This document shows, in pieces, positions 39,478 through 47,068 of a stretch of 64,000 bases of DNA. The notes beneath the pieces were generated by a model, which saw only the letters and a program-made list of their open reading frames with translations, did no database searches and was not told where the DNA came from. The first letter of the stretch is position 1. Every line of letters starts with the position of its first letter. The stretch comes from Lentzea kentuckyensis (GTDB lineage Bacteria; Actinomycetota; Actinomycetes; Mycobacteriales; Pseudonocardiaceae). The position numbers and the translations under genes are program-made. The stretch lies in contig NZ_MUYM01000060.1 of NCBI RefSeq assembly GCF_002150765.1, positions 1 through 64,000 on the forward strand. Reading direction: 5' to 3'.

Positions 39478-41856
39478 ATGGCCGGGCGTACAGGGACTTC
39501 GAGAAAGACCACGTCACGCGGCAAAGCACCAGCCAAGCCGCGGGCGCGATCCACCGCGTCCAGAAAGCCCGCTCCCCGCAAGAGCAGCGGCGCGATCAGT
39601 GCGGTGTGGGGCGCTTTGGGGCGTGGTGTCGGCAGTCTGGTGCGCACGGTCAGTCGTACCAAGGACCTCGATCCCGAACATCGTCGTGACGGCCTCGGGC
39701 TGCTGCTGATCGCGCTGGCGTTCATCACCGGCGCCGGGGTGTGGTGGCAGGCCGGCGGACCGGTCGGGCAGTGGGTCGACGTGGCCGTGCGCAGCTCCGT
39801 CGGGTTCCCCGCGGTGATCGTGCCGGTCGTGTTGCTCGGCATCGGCGTCACGCTGATGCGCACCGACCCGAAGCCGGACGCGCGGCCGCGGCTGATCATC
39901 GGCTCGTTGCTGCTGATGATCGGTGTGCTCGGCATGTTCCACCTCATCGGCGGCCTGCCGATGGACCCGATCGAACGCCGCGCCGCCGGTGGCGCCCTCG
40001 GCTATCTCGCCGGTGGGTTCCTGGCGCAGGGCCTCACGCCGTGGGTCGCCGGGCCGTTGCTGTTCCTGATCTTCGGGTACGGCCTGCTGGTCGTGACGCA
40101 CACGCCGATCCGCCAGGCGCCCGAACGCATCCGCTCGCTTCTGCACCCCGGCACGAAGAACGACGAGCCGGTCGCGGACGACGAGCAGGAAGAGGAGCCG
40201 AAGCCGGTTCGCCTGCGCCGTCCGTCGCGCCGTCGCCAGGCTGCGGCGCCCGTGGAGGAGGAGCCGCAGGCCGAACTTCCGTTGGAGGAGCCGGAACCCG
40301 CGCCGAAGCCCGCCGCGAAGAAGGAGAAGGCAGCCGCCCCGGCGTTGGTCGTGCGCGCGGTCGACGGGGAGTACCAGCTGCCACCGCCGGACGTCCTCAA
40401 GGACGGCGACGCGCCGAAGACCCGCAGCAAGGCCAACGACCAGATGATCGAGGCCATCACCGGCGTGCTGGACCAGTTCTCGATCGACGCCCAGGTCACC
40501 GGCTTCACCCGCGGCCCGACGGTGACGCGGTACGAGGTCGAGCTCGGCCCCGGCGTGAAGGTCGAGAAGATCACCGCGCTGACCAAGAACATCGCGTACG
40601 CCGTGGCGACGGACAACGTGCGCCTGCTGGCCCCGATCCCCGGCAAGTCGGCGGTCGGCATCGAGGTGCCGAACAGCGACCGCGAGATGGTGCGCCTGGG
40701 CGACGTGCTGCGCGCGCCGTCCACGGTCAAGGACACGCACCCGATGGTGATCGGCCTCGGCAAGGACATCGAGGGCCACATGGTCACCGCGAACCTGACG
40801 AAGATGCCGCACCTGCTGGTCGCGGGCTCCACGGGTTCCGGCAAGTCGTCGTTCGTGAACTCGATGCTGGTGTCGCTGCTCGCCCGCGCGACGCCGGACG
40901 AGGTCCGGATGATCCTGATCGACCCGAAGATGGTCGAGCTGACGCCGTACGAGGGCATCCCGCACCTGATCACGCCGATCATCACGCAGCCGAAGAAGGC
41001 CGCGGCGGCGCTGGCGTGGCTCGTCGAGGAGATGGAGCAGCGCTACCAGGACATGCAGGTCAACCGGGTGCGTCACGTCGACGACTTCAACCGCAAGGTG
41101 AAGTCCGGCGAGATCACCGCGCCGCCCGGATCCGAGCGCGTCTACCGGCCGTACCCGTACATCATGGCGATCGTCGACGAGCTCGCCGACCTGATGATGA
41201 CCGCGCCGCGCGACGTGGAAGACGCGATCGTGCGCATCACGCAGAAGGCGCGTGCGGCGGGCATCCACCTGGTGCTGGCCACGCAGCGGCCGTCCGTCGA
41301 CGTCGTCACCGGTCTGATCAAGACGAACGTGCCGTCGCGGCTGGCGTTCGCGACGTCGTCGTTGACGGACTCGCGGGTCATCCTGGACCAGCCGGGCGCG
41401 GAGAAGCTGATCGGCATGGGCGACGCCCTGTACCTGCCGATGGGTGCCTCGAAGCCGGTGCGCATCCAGGGCGCGTTCGTCGGCGACGAGGAGATCTCCT
41501 CGATCGTCGAGTTCACCAAGAACCAGGCTCAGCCCGAGTACACCGACGGCGTCACGGCGCAGAAGGCGGGCGAGAAGAAGGAGATCGACGCCGACATCGG
41601 CGACGACCTGGAGCTGCTGGTGCAGGCGACCGAACTGATCGTCACGTCGCAGTTCGGCTCGACGTCGATGTTGCAGCGCAAGCTCCGCGTCGGGTTCGCG
41701 AAGGCGGGGCGCCTCATGGACCTGCTGGAGACCCGCGGGGTGGTCGGTCCGTCCGAGGGCTCGAAGGCACGTGAGGTGCTGATCAAGCCGGACGAGCTCG
41801 AGTCCGTGATCTACCTGATGCGTGGAGGCGGCCCCGCCGGCGACGACGAGGACTGA
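39478..41856 (+). CDS. ftsK: DNA translocase FtsK/SpoIIIE
   Basis: A 792-residue translocase that pumps chromosome ends through the division septum. A basic Ser/Arg/Lys N-terminus precedes four membrane helices (~70-205), then an acidic/Pro linker, and the ATPase motor: alpha/beta part with Walker A AGSTGSGKSSF, Walker B MAIVDELADLMM and QRPSVDVVTGLIK, and the C-terminal gamma winged helix (LLVQATELIVTSQFGSTSMLQRKLRVGFAKAGRLMDLLE) that reads polar KOPS-like sites. Same place as Rv2748c. Stops 3 nt from the end of the convergent PLA2 gene. Confidence 0.98.
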   Translation: MAGRTGTSRKTTSRGKAPAKPRARSTASRKPAPRKSSGAISAVWGALGRGVGSLVRTVSRTKDLDPEHRRDGLGLLLIALAFITGAGVWWQAGGPVGQWVDVAVRSSVGFPAVIVPVVLLGIGVTLMRTDPKPDARPRLIIGSLLLMIGVLGMFHLIGGLPMDPIERRAAGGALGYLAGGFLAQGLTPWVAGPLLFLIFGYGLLVVTHTPIRQAPERIRSLLHPGTKNDEPVADDEQEEEPKPVRLRRPSRRRQAAAPVEEEPQAELPLEEPEPAPKPAAKKEKAAAPALVVRAVDGEYQLPPPDVLKDGDAPKTRSKANDQMIEAITGVLDQFSIDAQVTGFTRGPTVTRYEVELGPGVKVEKITALTKNIAYAVATDNVRLLAPIPGKSAVGIEVPNSDREMVRLGDVLRAPSTVKDTHPMVIGLGKDIEGHMVTANLTKMPHLLVAGSTGSGKSSFVNSMLVSLLARATPDEVRMILIDPKMVELTPYEGIPHLITPIITQPKKAAAALAWLVEEMEQRYQDMQVNRVRHVDDFNRKVKSGEITAPPGSERVYRPYPYIMAIVDELADLMMTAPRDVEDAIVRITQKARAAGIHLVLATQRPSVDVVTGLIKTNVPSRLAFATSSLTDSRVILDQPGAEKLIGMGDALYLPMGASKPVRIQGAFVGDEEISSIVEFTKNQAQPEYTDGVTAQKAGEKKEIDADIGDDLELLVQATELIVTSQFGSTSMLQRKLRVGFAKAGRLMDLLETRGVVGPSEGSKAREVLIKPDELESVIYLMRGGGPAGDDED

Positions 41857-41859
41857 GTC

Positions 41860-42342
41860 TTACTTCAGTCCGGCCTGCTGGATGCTTGCCTGCTCGATGC
41901 TGTTCGCGGTGGACGACGCGCTGGCGCCGAACTCGCGCACGGCCTTGTAGTAGATGTCGGCGGTGCGCTTGCACGCCCAGTTGCCGCTGCATTGCTTGTA
42001 CAGGTCGGACTTGAAGTTGTTGTCGATGCTCAGGCGCGTGGTCTCGTTGAACCGGGACTGGCGCTTGTAGTTGCGGTAGCCGAAGTCGTGCCGGTGGCAG
42101 GCCGGCAGGAACTTGAAGCCGAAGGGGTTGTCCGGCGAGTACGAGCAGCCGTCGGACGACCAGTCGAGCTGACCGGGGTAGGTCTGCTGCGCGCGGAGTG
42201 TTGTGAATTGGCTGAGTGTCTTCGTGAAGAGGTAGTCGTCGGTCACCGCGACGATGTCCACGGCCTGAGCCGGGGCACCGGTGAAGATCAGGGCCAGGGT
42301 CGCGGCGGCACCCACGAATGCCGAACGCAGGGTCTTCGACAT
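41860..42342 (-). CDS. Secreted phospholipase A2
   Basis: A 160-residue secreted enzyme. A Sec signal peptide (MSKTLRSAFVGAAATLALIF..) ends at AQA|VD (cut after ~27). The catalytic core reads LPACHRHDFGYRNYK, the C-x2-HD-x-GYR motif of prokaryotic PLA2 with catalytic His-Asp, and two disulfide-capable Cys pairs (DGCSY, PACH; QCSGNWACKR). It hydrolyses the sn-2 bond of phospholipids outside the cell, Ca2+-dependently. ATG 42342 follows GAGGAG. It lies 83 nt downstream of the TOMM operon, with a weak GATCGT/ACGATC hairpin between them; co-regulation is possible but unproved. Confidence 0.92.
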   Translation of the reverse strand: MSKTLRSAFVGAAATLALIFTGAPAQAVDIVAVTDDYLFTKTLSQFTTLRAQQTYPGQLDWSSDGCSYSPDNPFGFKFLPACHRHDFGYRNYKRQSRFNETTRLSIDNNFKSDLYKQCSGNWACKRTADIYYKAVREFGASASSTANSIEQASIQQAGLK

Positions 42343-42425
42343 GGCGAGCTCCTCGGAGTGTGAGCAGGGTCTCGCCAGTTGTAGCGGGTGATCGTCTGTC
42401 CTCGGTAGACACGATCTGATGAACG

Positions 42426-43088
42426 TCAGGTGATCATGTGACCGCAGGCGATCGCCGTGGCCACGCGAAGGTCGCGCGGTAAGCCGAGTGAGTGAAGCAT
42501 CTCGTGGTCCGCTACTCCGCCGAGCAGATAGCCACCGAGTTTCTGCTCCGCCAAACGGAGGCAGATGCTCTGTGCGGCCGCGCCGACCTCGATCAGGCCG
42601 AACCGCCCTGCTCGCTCTCCGTACTTGTCGAAGGCCTCGTTGTCTTTTAACACCAGCACGATCGTGAGCGGTGGCACCTCGGGCGTGCCGAGAATCTCCG
42701 CGAGGTTCTCCGGCGCGTCGCCGATGTCCTGGAGGGCGTGCCTGCGGATGTCGTAGCGAACCGCACGGCCCTGGTGGAAGGCGTAGCAGTGCACCGGGTT
42801 CAGGCCGCCGGCGGACGGGCAGCTGTTGTCTCCCAGCGCGCCGAGGACCGTGCCGAGTTGCTTGTCGGTCAAGGGTTTCTGAGCGAACTCCCGCGTGCTC
42901 CTCCGCGCCTGGAACAGCTTCTGCAGCCGGTCTTTGGGCTTCGGCAACGGCCGGGGCGCGGTGGGCAGCTCCAGCGGGTCGATCAACGGCGGTCGCGGGC
43001 GGAAGTCGCGCAGCCGCTCGCCGAGGCGGAGCTGGTGCAGCGGGGAGAACCGGCTGGCGGCCCAGAAGTCGTCGAACACCTCGGTCAC
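42426..43088 (-). CDS. SagB-type azoline dehydrogenase (nitroreductase family)
   Basis: A 220-residue FMN nitroreductase-fold protein. FMN-binding RRSTREFAQKPLT, SAGGLNPVHCYAF, and the C-terminal FGLIEVGAAAQSICLRLAEQKLGGYLLGGV are typical of SagB/ThcOx oxidases that turn thiazolines and oxazolines into thiazoles and oxazoles. It is the last gene of the five-gene minus-strand TOMM operon; GTG 43088 overlaps the YcaO stop by 4 nt (GTGA). A role in oxidising the poly-Cys heterocycles is inferred from context. Confidence 0.9.
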   Translation of the reverse strand: MTEVFDDFWAASRFSPLHQLRLGERLRDFRPRPPLIDPLELPTAPRPLPKPKDRLQKLFQARRSTREFAQKPLTDKQLGTVLGALGDNSCPSAGGLNPVHCYAFHQGRAVRYDIRRHALQDIGDAPENLAEILGTPEVPPLTIVLVLKDNEAFDKYGERAGRFGLIEVGAAAQSICLRLAEQKLGGYLLGGVADHEMLHSLGLPRDLRVATAIACGHMIT

Positions 43089-44239
43089 CCCAGTGGATGT
43101 GGTGCGGGATTGGGGAACACGCCCGGTGAGGCGTGCGGGTAGCGCCAGTGCAGTTCGCTCGCCCGGCCGCCGAGGTGGGGCCAGCGGTGGTCGGCGTGCA
43201 GCGGTGCGAGGTCGGGGGAGAGGACGCGGACGCAGTGCAGCCCGACCGCGGACAGTTCCGGCGTGGTCAGCTCGCGGTAGGCGAGCCGGATGTCCGCGCG
43301 GTCCAGCGCGTGCACCAGTTCGGTCAGTTCTTCAGCGGTGCCACGGTGTTCGGCATCCGCCGGTGGTTCCGTCTCGAAGCCTGCGAACCACGGCAGCGCG
43401 TCCCACTTCTCCGGGTGCGTCGCGTAGTACACCGCGTGCTTGTCGAAGTCGCTGACTTCCTCGACGGGCTCGGCGCCGTTGCGCGCCAGCCACACCTCGA
43501 TGAACACGGTGCCCTGCACCCACTCCTCGTAGGCTTTCCGCACCGCGTCCGCGACCGTCGCGCGGCAGGCCAGGCCGAGCGTGGGACGTGGCTTGCCGGC
43601 GATCGGCAGCGAGCCGGCGACGGCGATCACCGGGTGCGTGCTGTAGGCGGGCGTGAGGTCGAAGGCCTGGGCGCCGTGCGGCAGATCGGCGGAAAACCGT
43701 TGCGGTGCAATGGAGTGCAGCCAGGTCGTGGTGAACGCGTCGCGCTCGACCAGTTCCTGGGTCGCCCTCAGCAACGCGCTGGTGGTCGACGGCCCGGCGG
43801 CGAGCCCGGACGAGGTCGCGGGCAGCCCGTACCCGATGTCGAGGCCGACCAGCCCGGCAGGCACGCGGATGGGTTCGTTGCCGGGCAACGTCCACGCCCG
43901 TGTGTACTTCGTGTCGACGTAACCTTTGCGGTAGCGGTAGTCGCCGCGGACGCGTTGCTCGACCGTGTGCAGACTGAAGTGTTCCAACGGCCAGCACTCG
44001 CCGTCGGTGACGATCTCCAGCGGCGCTCGCGCGGCGGCGTGCCGTTCCAGAGCCTCGGCGATCGCGGCGATCTTGCTGGTGCCACCGGAAGTGCCGCCGT
44101 TGGCGAACGGTTCGGGCACCGCGGCCCATCCCTCGACGTCCACATCGGACAGACTGTGCGGCACGGGATGCAGTTGTGACACCACACCCTGCCGCCAGCC
44201 GACCGCGCGCTCGGCCAGCGCCTCCGCGACGGTCTTCAC
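43085..44239 (-). CDS. YcaO-domain azoline-forming cyclodehydratase
   Basis: A 384-residue YcaO protein. ATP-binding motifs are GGTSKIAAIAEALERH (~52-67) and LLRATQELVERDAF (~156-169). The C-terminus ends PNPAPHPLG, giving the PxPxP signature of azoline-forming YcaOs (heterocyclases). It should cyclise Cys (or Ser/Thr) of a precursor with ATP. A stand-alone YcaO needs an E1-like/ocin-ThiF partner, present two genes upstream. GTG 44239 overlaps the stop of the poly-Cys gene (GTGA); long N-terminal frame extensions lie in that gene and are spurious. Confidence 0.95.
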   Translation of the reverse strand: MKTVAEALAERAVGWRQGVVSQLHPVPHSLSDVDVEGWAAVPEPFANGGTSGGTSKIAAIAEALERHAAARAPLEIVTDGECWPLEHFSLHTVEQRVRGDYRYRKGYVDTKYTRAWTLPGNEPIRVPAGLVGLDIGYGLPATSSGLAAGPSTTSALLRATQELVERDAFTTTWLHSIAPQRFSADLPHGAQAFDLTPAYSTHPVIAVAGSLPIAGKPRPTLGLACRATVADAVRKAYEEWVQGTVFIEVWLARNGAEPVEEVSDFDKHAVYYATHPEKWDALPWFAGFETEPPADAEHRGTAEELTELVHALDRADIRLAYRELTTPELSAVGLHCVRVLSPDLAPLHADHRWPHLGGRASELHWRYPHASPGVFPNPAPHPLG

Positions 44240-44763
44240 CGCTTCCTCCAGTAGTGCCGGAAGAGCCAGTACCCGAACGCCAGTGCGCCGCCGACGTAGA
44301 TCGTCGCGGCGACCGAGACGTGCGTCGCCTGGCCGATCGGTCCCATCAAGCCCAGTGCGATGAACGGCTCCAGGCACCACAGCAGTGCCCAGCCGAGCAG
44401 CCGTACCGCGCTCCTGAACGGCTTCGGCGACCGGGAGATGGAGCCGGCCGCGAGCGCCCACCCCAGGGCGGCGGCGAAGCTGCCGGCCCACCAGCCCCAG
44501 TGCAGGTCGAAGATCGCGCCGTTCGTGGCGAACGGCAGCACGACGACGAGGAGCGGGTAGATCGCGGCGGGCAGAACCAGCAGGCTGCGCGGCCGTTCGA
44601 GCTCTTTGGTGTCCTGGTGCAGGGCCGCCGGGATGTGCACGGCCGCACCGACCGAGGAAACCGCGCAGCAGCAACAACAACAGCAACAGGTCGGCGTCGC
44701 GGCGTTGGTGGCGGCCGCACCCGGCGAGAACTGGTCAGGTAACCGGACCGCTGTCCCGTTCAT
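44236..44763 (-). CDS. Poly-Cys TOMM precursor fused to a four-helix membrane protein
   Basis: A 175-residue protein. Residues 1-25 are a leader-like MNGTAVRLPDQFSPGAAATN..ATPT; residues 26-33 are eight consecutive cysteines; residues 34-60 are a polar linker (AVSSVGAAVHIPAALHQDTK..); residues ~61-170 hold about four membrane helices (LLVLPAAIYPLLVVVLPF, WAGSFAAALGWALAAG, LLGWALLWCLEPFIALGL, VAATIYVGGALAFGYWLF). Being sandwiched between E1-like and YcaO genes makes the Cys run the probable substrate. No signal peptide, cleavage motif or exporter is seen. ATG 44763 lies inside the E1 gene (29-nt overlap). The architecture is the main reason for interest here; a hypothetical membrane protein with a chance Cys run is the alternative. 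Confidence 0.85.
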   Translation of the reverse strand: MNGTAVRLPDQFSPGAAATNAATPTCCCCCCCCAVSSVGAAVHIPAALHQDTKELERPRSLLVLPAAIYPLLVVVLPFATNGAIFDLHWGWWAGSFAAALGWALAAGSISRSPKPFRSAVRLLGWALLWCLEPFIALGLMGPIGQATHVSVAATIYVGGALAFGYWLFRHYWRKR

Positions 44764-45529
44764 GAGTCCCCCAAGGAAGTGTCACGCGCCCGAACTCGAC
44801 CTTCGGGCAGATCTCGCAGCCGGCCGCGGGCAGCACGCTCTCGCGGGTCGTCGTGAACTCGTCGAGGTTGACCGTCACGACCGTGTCGAGCAGCGCCAGC
44901 GAGCCGTTGCGGATGTTCTGAACGGCCTGCAACGCAAGCGAAACGGGGAAGTCGAACGACATCGCCGCCGGGTGCGGAGGAGGCGGCGGATCCCCCCACC
45001 GCCGCCCCGCCCGCACCGCGAGGCACGCCAGACACGCGCCGGCGCCGGGCACCACGAAGGGCCCGATCGCGGCGGTGTGGTGGTACGCGAGGTCCAGCAA
45101 CAGGTGCGGAACCCTCGTCTCGCGGGCCACCTCGATCAAGTCGACCAACGTGCCTGTTGTCCGCACGACGAGCAAGAGGTCCGGATCGTCGTCGTGCGGC
45201 AACCGCTCCACCAGCCCGGCGGGCGCCTGTCCGGCGAACCGCGTGCCGACCCCGATCGGCTCGCGTTCGTCGGACGGCAACCCGGCCGGGCGGAGAGCGC
45301 CCAGGGTCCTCAGCTGGGCCACGTGCCGGCGTACCGGTTCCCCCAACCGGCTTTCGTCGACCGTTCGAGCCACTCCCCTCAAAACTGGCTCGAACAGCCC
45401 CGCCAGCGCCACGGCCACCGCCCTGGGCAGGTCCGGAATCAGGTACGCGAGATCAGCTCCCGCGTACACGACCAGGCCTTCGTCTCTTATCTGCGCGTGC
45501 CAGGCGGGATCAGCGACCAGGCTCGTCAT
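44735..45529 (-). CDS. E1-like/ocin-ThiF TOMM leader-peptide-binding protein
   Basis: A 264-residue protein of the cyclodehydratase E1-like (TIGR03882-type) family. It has an N-terminal leader-binding-like region, a Rossmann-like middle (LLLVVRTTGTLVDLIEVARETRVPHLLLDLAYHHTAAIGPFVVPGAG), and a zinc tetrathiolate formed by CLAC (GACLACLA) and CEIC (AGCEICPK). Such proteins bind the precursor leader and activate the YcaO partner. ATG 45529 overlaps the MerR stop by 20 nt and follows GGGGGGA. The third, fourth and fifth genes follow in the same direction. Confidence 0.9.
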   Translation of the reverse strand: MTSLVADPAWHAQIRDEGLVVYAGADLAYLIPDLPRAVAVALAGLFEPVLRGVARTVDESRLGEPVRRHVAQLRTLGALRPAGLPSDEREPIGVGTRFAGQAPAGLVERLPHDDDPDLLLVVRTTGTLVDLIEVARETRVPHLLLDLAYHHTAAIGPFVVPGAGACLACLAVRAGRRWGDPPPPPHPAAMSFDFPVSLALQAVQNIRNGSLALLDTVVTVNLDEFTTTRESVLPAAGCEICPKVEFGRVTLPWGTHERDSGPVT

Positions 45530-46361
45530 CGTCCCCCCGTTTCAGGAAGTTCTCGATCTCCTGCTCGCTCGGCAGATCACCCGCCGGATCCATCAGGTTC
45601 TCGGCGATCGGCGGCAACGGCTGCTCGGCCCACGCGGGCTGAAAGTCGTCGCTGGGCAGCAACCCGTGCCGTGAAGCGAACTCCTCGGCCGCGTCGCGGA
45701 TCGACTCGCGCAGCGTCCCCACCACCGCGGTCTCCGCCGTGTAGGTCAGCTCGACCAGCAACGCCCGCACGTTCTCCAGCTGGTTCTCGTCGCCGGCCTT
45801 GCGTGCGAGCTCCGGCCAGAACTGCCGTTCGAACAACCGCACGAAGTCCGCCGCCACCGCGTCGGTCGCCGTGCGCAGGCGCGTGAAGCTGTCCATGACG
45901 TCATCGCTGGGCACTCTGAGGCCGGCGAGCCTGCCGCCCGCCTCGAGTGCCCAGCGACGCGCGTGCGGCCAGCCGTACTTCCACCGCACCAAGCCCAACC
46001 GCATAGCCCGGAGGAGGAGTCGCGGTTGGACGTCTCCCATCGGAATCAGGTGCTTGATGTCGCGCACCTTGATCCGAACCCAGTCGTCGGGCCCCTCGGT
46101 CTCGCCCATGCCGAGCACCGCGGCGACCGACTCGCCCTTTTCCCGTGCCGAGATCAGCTCGGCGATCGCCGGCAGCGAGAACCCCCGCTGCTGCAACCGC
46201 TGCACCAACGTCAACCGCTCGACGTGCGAGGCGTCGTAGTACGCCACGCGCCCCTGCCGTCTCGGCGCGTGCAGCACACCCTTCGTCTGGTACATGCGAA
46301 TGGTGCTGCTGGGCAGGCCGATCCGGGCGGCGAGGTCGTCGATGGTCAGCGATTCGGGCAC
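45510..46361 (-). CDS. MerR-family transcriptional regulator of the TOMM operon
   Basis: A 283-residue regulator. The N-terminal MerR winged helix is LTIDDLAARIGLPSSTIRMYQTKGVLHAPRRQGRVAYYDASHVERLTLVQRLQQRGFSLPAIAEL; the long C-terminal part (~210 residues) is helical and not a known metal site. GTG 46361 follows AGGA. It is the first gene of the operon, and the 18-bp inverted repeat 43 nt upstream is a probable MerR operator, so autoregulation is likely. Confidence 0.9.
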   Translation of the reverse strand: MPESLTIDDLAARIGLPSSTIRMYQTKGVLHAPRRQGRVAYYDASHVERLTLVQRLQQRGFSLPAIAELISAREKGESVAAVLGMGETEGPDDWVRIKVRDIKHLIPMGDVQPRLLLRAMRLGLVRWKYGWPHARRWALEAGGRLAGLRVPSDDVMDSFTRLRTATDAVAADFVRLFERQFWPELARKAGDENQLENVRALLVELTYTAETAVVGTLRESIRDAAEEFASRHGLLPSDDFQPAWAEQPLPPIAENLMDPAGDLPSEQEIENFLKRGDDDEPGR

Positions 46362-46397
46362 GGGTGTGATCCTGGCGTGCCCTGGTTCATCGAGTCA

Positions 46398-46421
46398 AGA
46401 CTATTCGAGTATTTACTCGAA
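46398..46421 (-). promoter_or_regulatory. Candidate MerR operator/promoter of the TOMM operon
   Basis: A perfect inverted repeat TTCGAGTA-TT-TACTCGAA (46404-46421) lies 43 nt upstream of the merR start. On the minus strand it is followed at once by TAGTCT (46398-46403), a TAnnnT-type -10; a -35 would sit just beyond the repeat at a 19-20-nt spacing, the classic MerR promoter layout, although the -35 itself (TGTAAC/GTAACT) is poor. Confidence 0.55.
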
Positions 46422-46424
46422 CAG

Positions 46425-46925
46425 TTACAGCTCCAGCAGCATCCGGCTGTTGCCGAGCGTGTTCGGCTTCACGTAGCTGAGGTCGAGGAACTCGGCGACG
46501 CCCTCGTCGACACTGCGCATGATCTCCTCGTAGACCTCGGGGCTCACCGGCGTGCCCTCGATCTCGACGAAGCCGTGCTTGTTGAAGAACTTGGTCTCGA
46601 ACGTCAGCACGAAGATGCGCGCGAGCTCCAGCTCCTTGGCGGTGGCGATGAGCTGCGCCACGATCCGGTGACCCACCCCACGCCCGAGCGCCAGCGGGGA
46701 GACCGCGACGGACCGGATCTCGGCCAGGTCCTCCCACATCACGTGCAGGGCGCCGCAGCCGAGCAGCTCGCCGTCCTCCTCGGCCACCCAGAACTCCTGG
46801 ACCGCCTCGTACAGCGTGACCAGCGGTTTGGCCAGCAGAACCTTGCCCGCGTACCCGTCGATCAGCGCCTTCATGGCGCGCACGTCACTGGTGCGGGCGC
46901 GCCGCACGACTACCCCACTGGTCAC
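46425..46925 (-). CDS. argA: Amino-acid N-acetyltransferase (ArgA-like, N-acetylglutamate synthase)
   Basis: A 166-residue GNAT acetyltransferase. Motifs: VRRARTSDVRAMKALIDGYA, EFWVAEEDGELLGCGALHVMWEDLAEIRSVAVSPLALGRGVGHRIVAQLIATAKELELARIFVLTFETKFFNKHGF. This matches the actinobacterial single-domain ArgA (Rv2747), the first step of arginine synthesis, and its synteny next to ftsK/rimO/pgsA. The start is uncertain: GTG 46925 or TTG 46934, neither with a clear ribosome site. Confidence 0.92.
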   Translation of the reverse strand: MTSGVVVRRARTSDVRAMKALIDGYAGKVLLAKPLVTLYEAVQEFWVAEEDGELLGCGALHVMWEDLAEIRSVAVSPLALGRGVGHRIVAQLIATAKELELARIFVLTFETKFFNKHGFVEIEGTPVSPEVYEEIMRSVDEGVAEFLDLSYVKPNTLGNSRMLLEL

Positions 46926-47068
46926 AACCGACAAGTATGAGCTTGCCTTCCGGGCGGGCGCGCGGTGGTGCGCTTGCCGGTGAGATTGCAGTTGGAGGGA
47001 GCTAGGGGCGGCTCTGTGCGGTTTACTTGCACAAGACGCCTTGAAAGTTCTCAGCGGAGGTGGTTCGG

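Noticed and set aside
42390..42416. GATCGT/ACGATC hairpin between sagB and the PLA2 gene as a terminator.
   Set aside because: Only 6 bp with a 15-nt loop and no T-tract; too weak to list as a terminator.
43085..44686. Long version of the YcaO frame with a Leu-run N-terminus (starting at 44686).
   Set aside because: The extension is the third-frame reading of the poly-Cys run and membrane gene; the GTG at 44239 with its GTGA overlap and family-like N-terminus is the real start.
44663..44690. The CAG/CAA repeat as a plus-strand poly-Gln coding sequence (QQQQQQQQ frame from 44606).
   Set aside because: That plus-strand frame runs antisense to three coupled genes and encodes no known domain; the minus-strand frame is supported by its operon.
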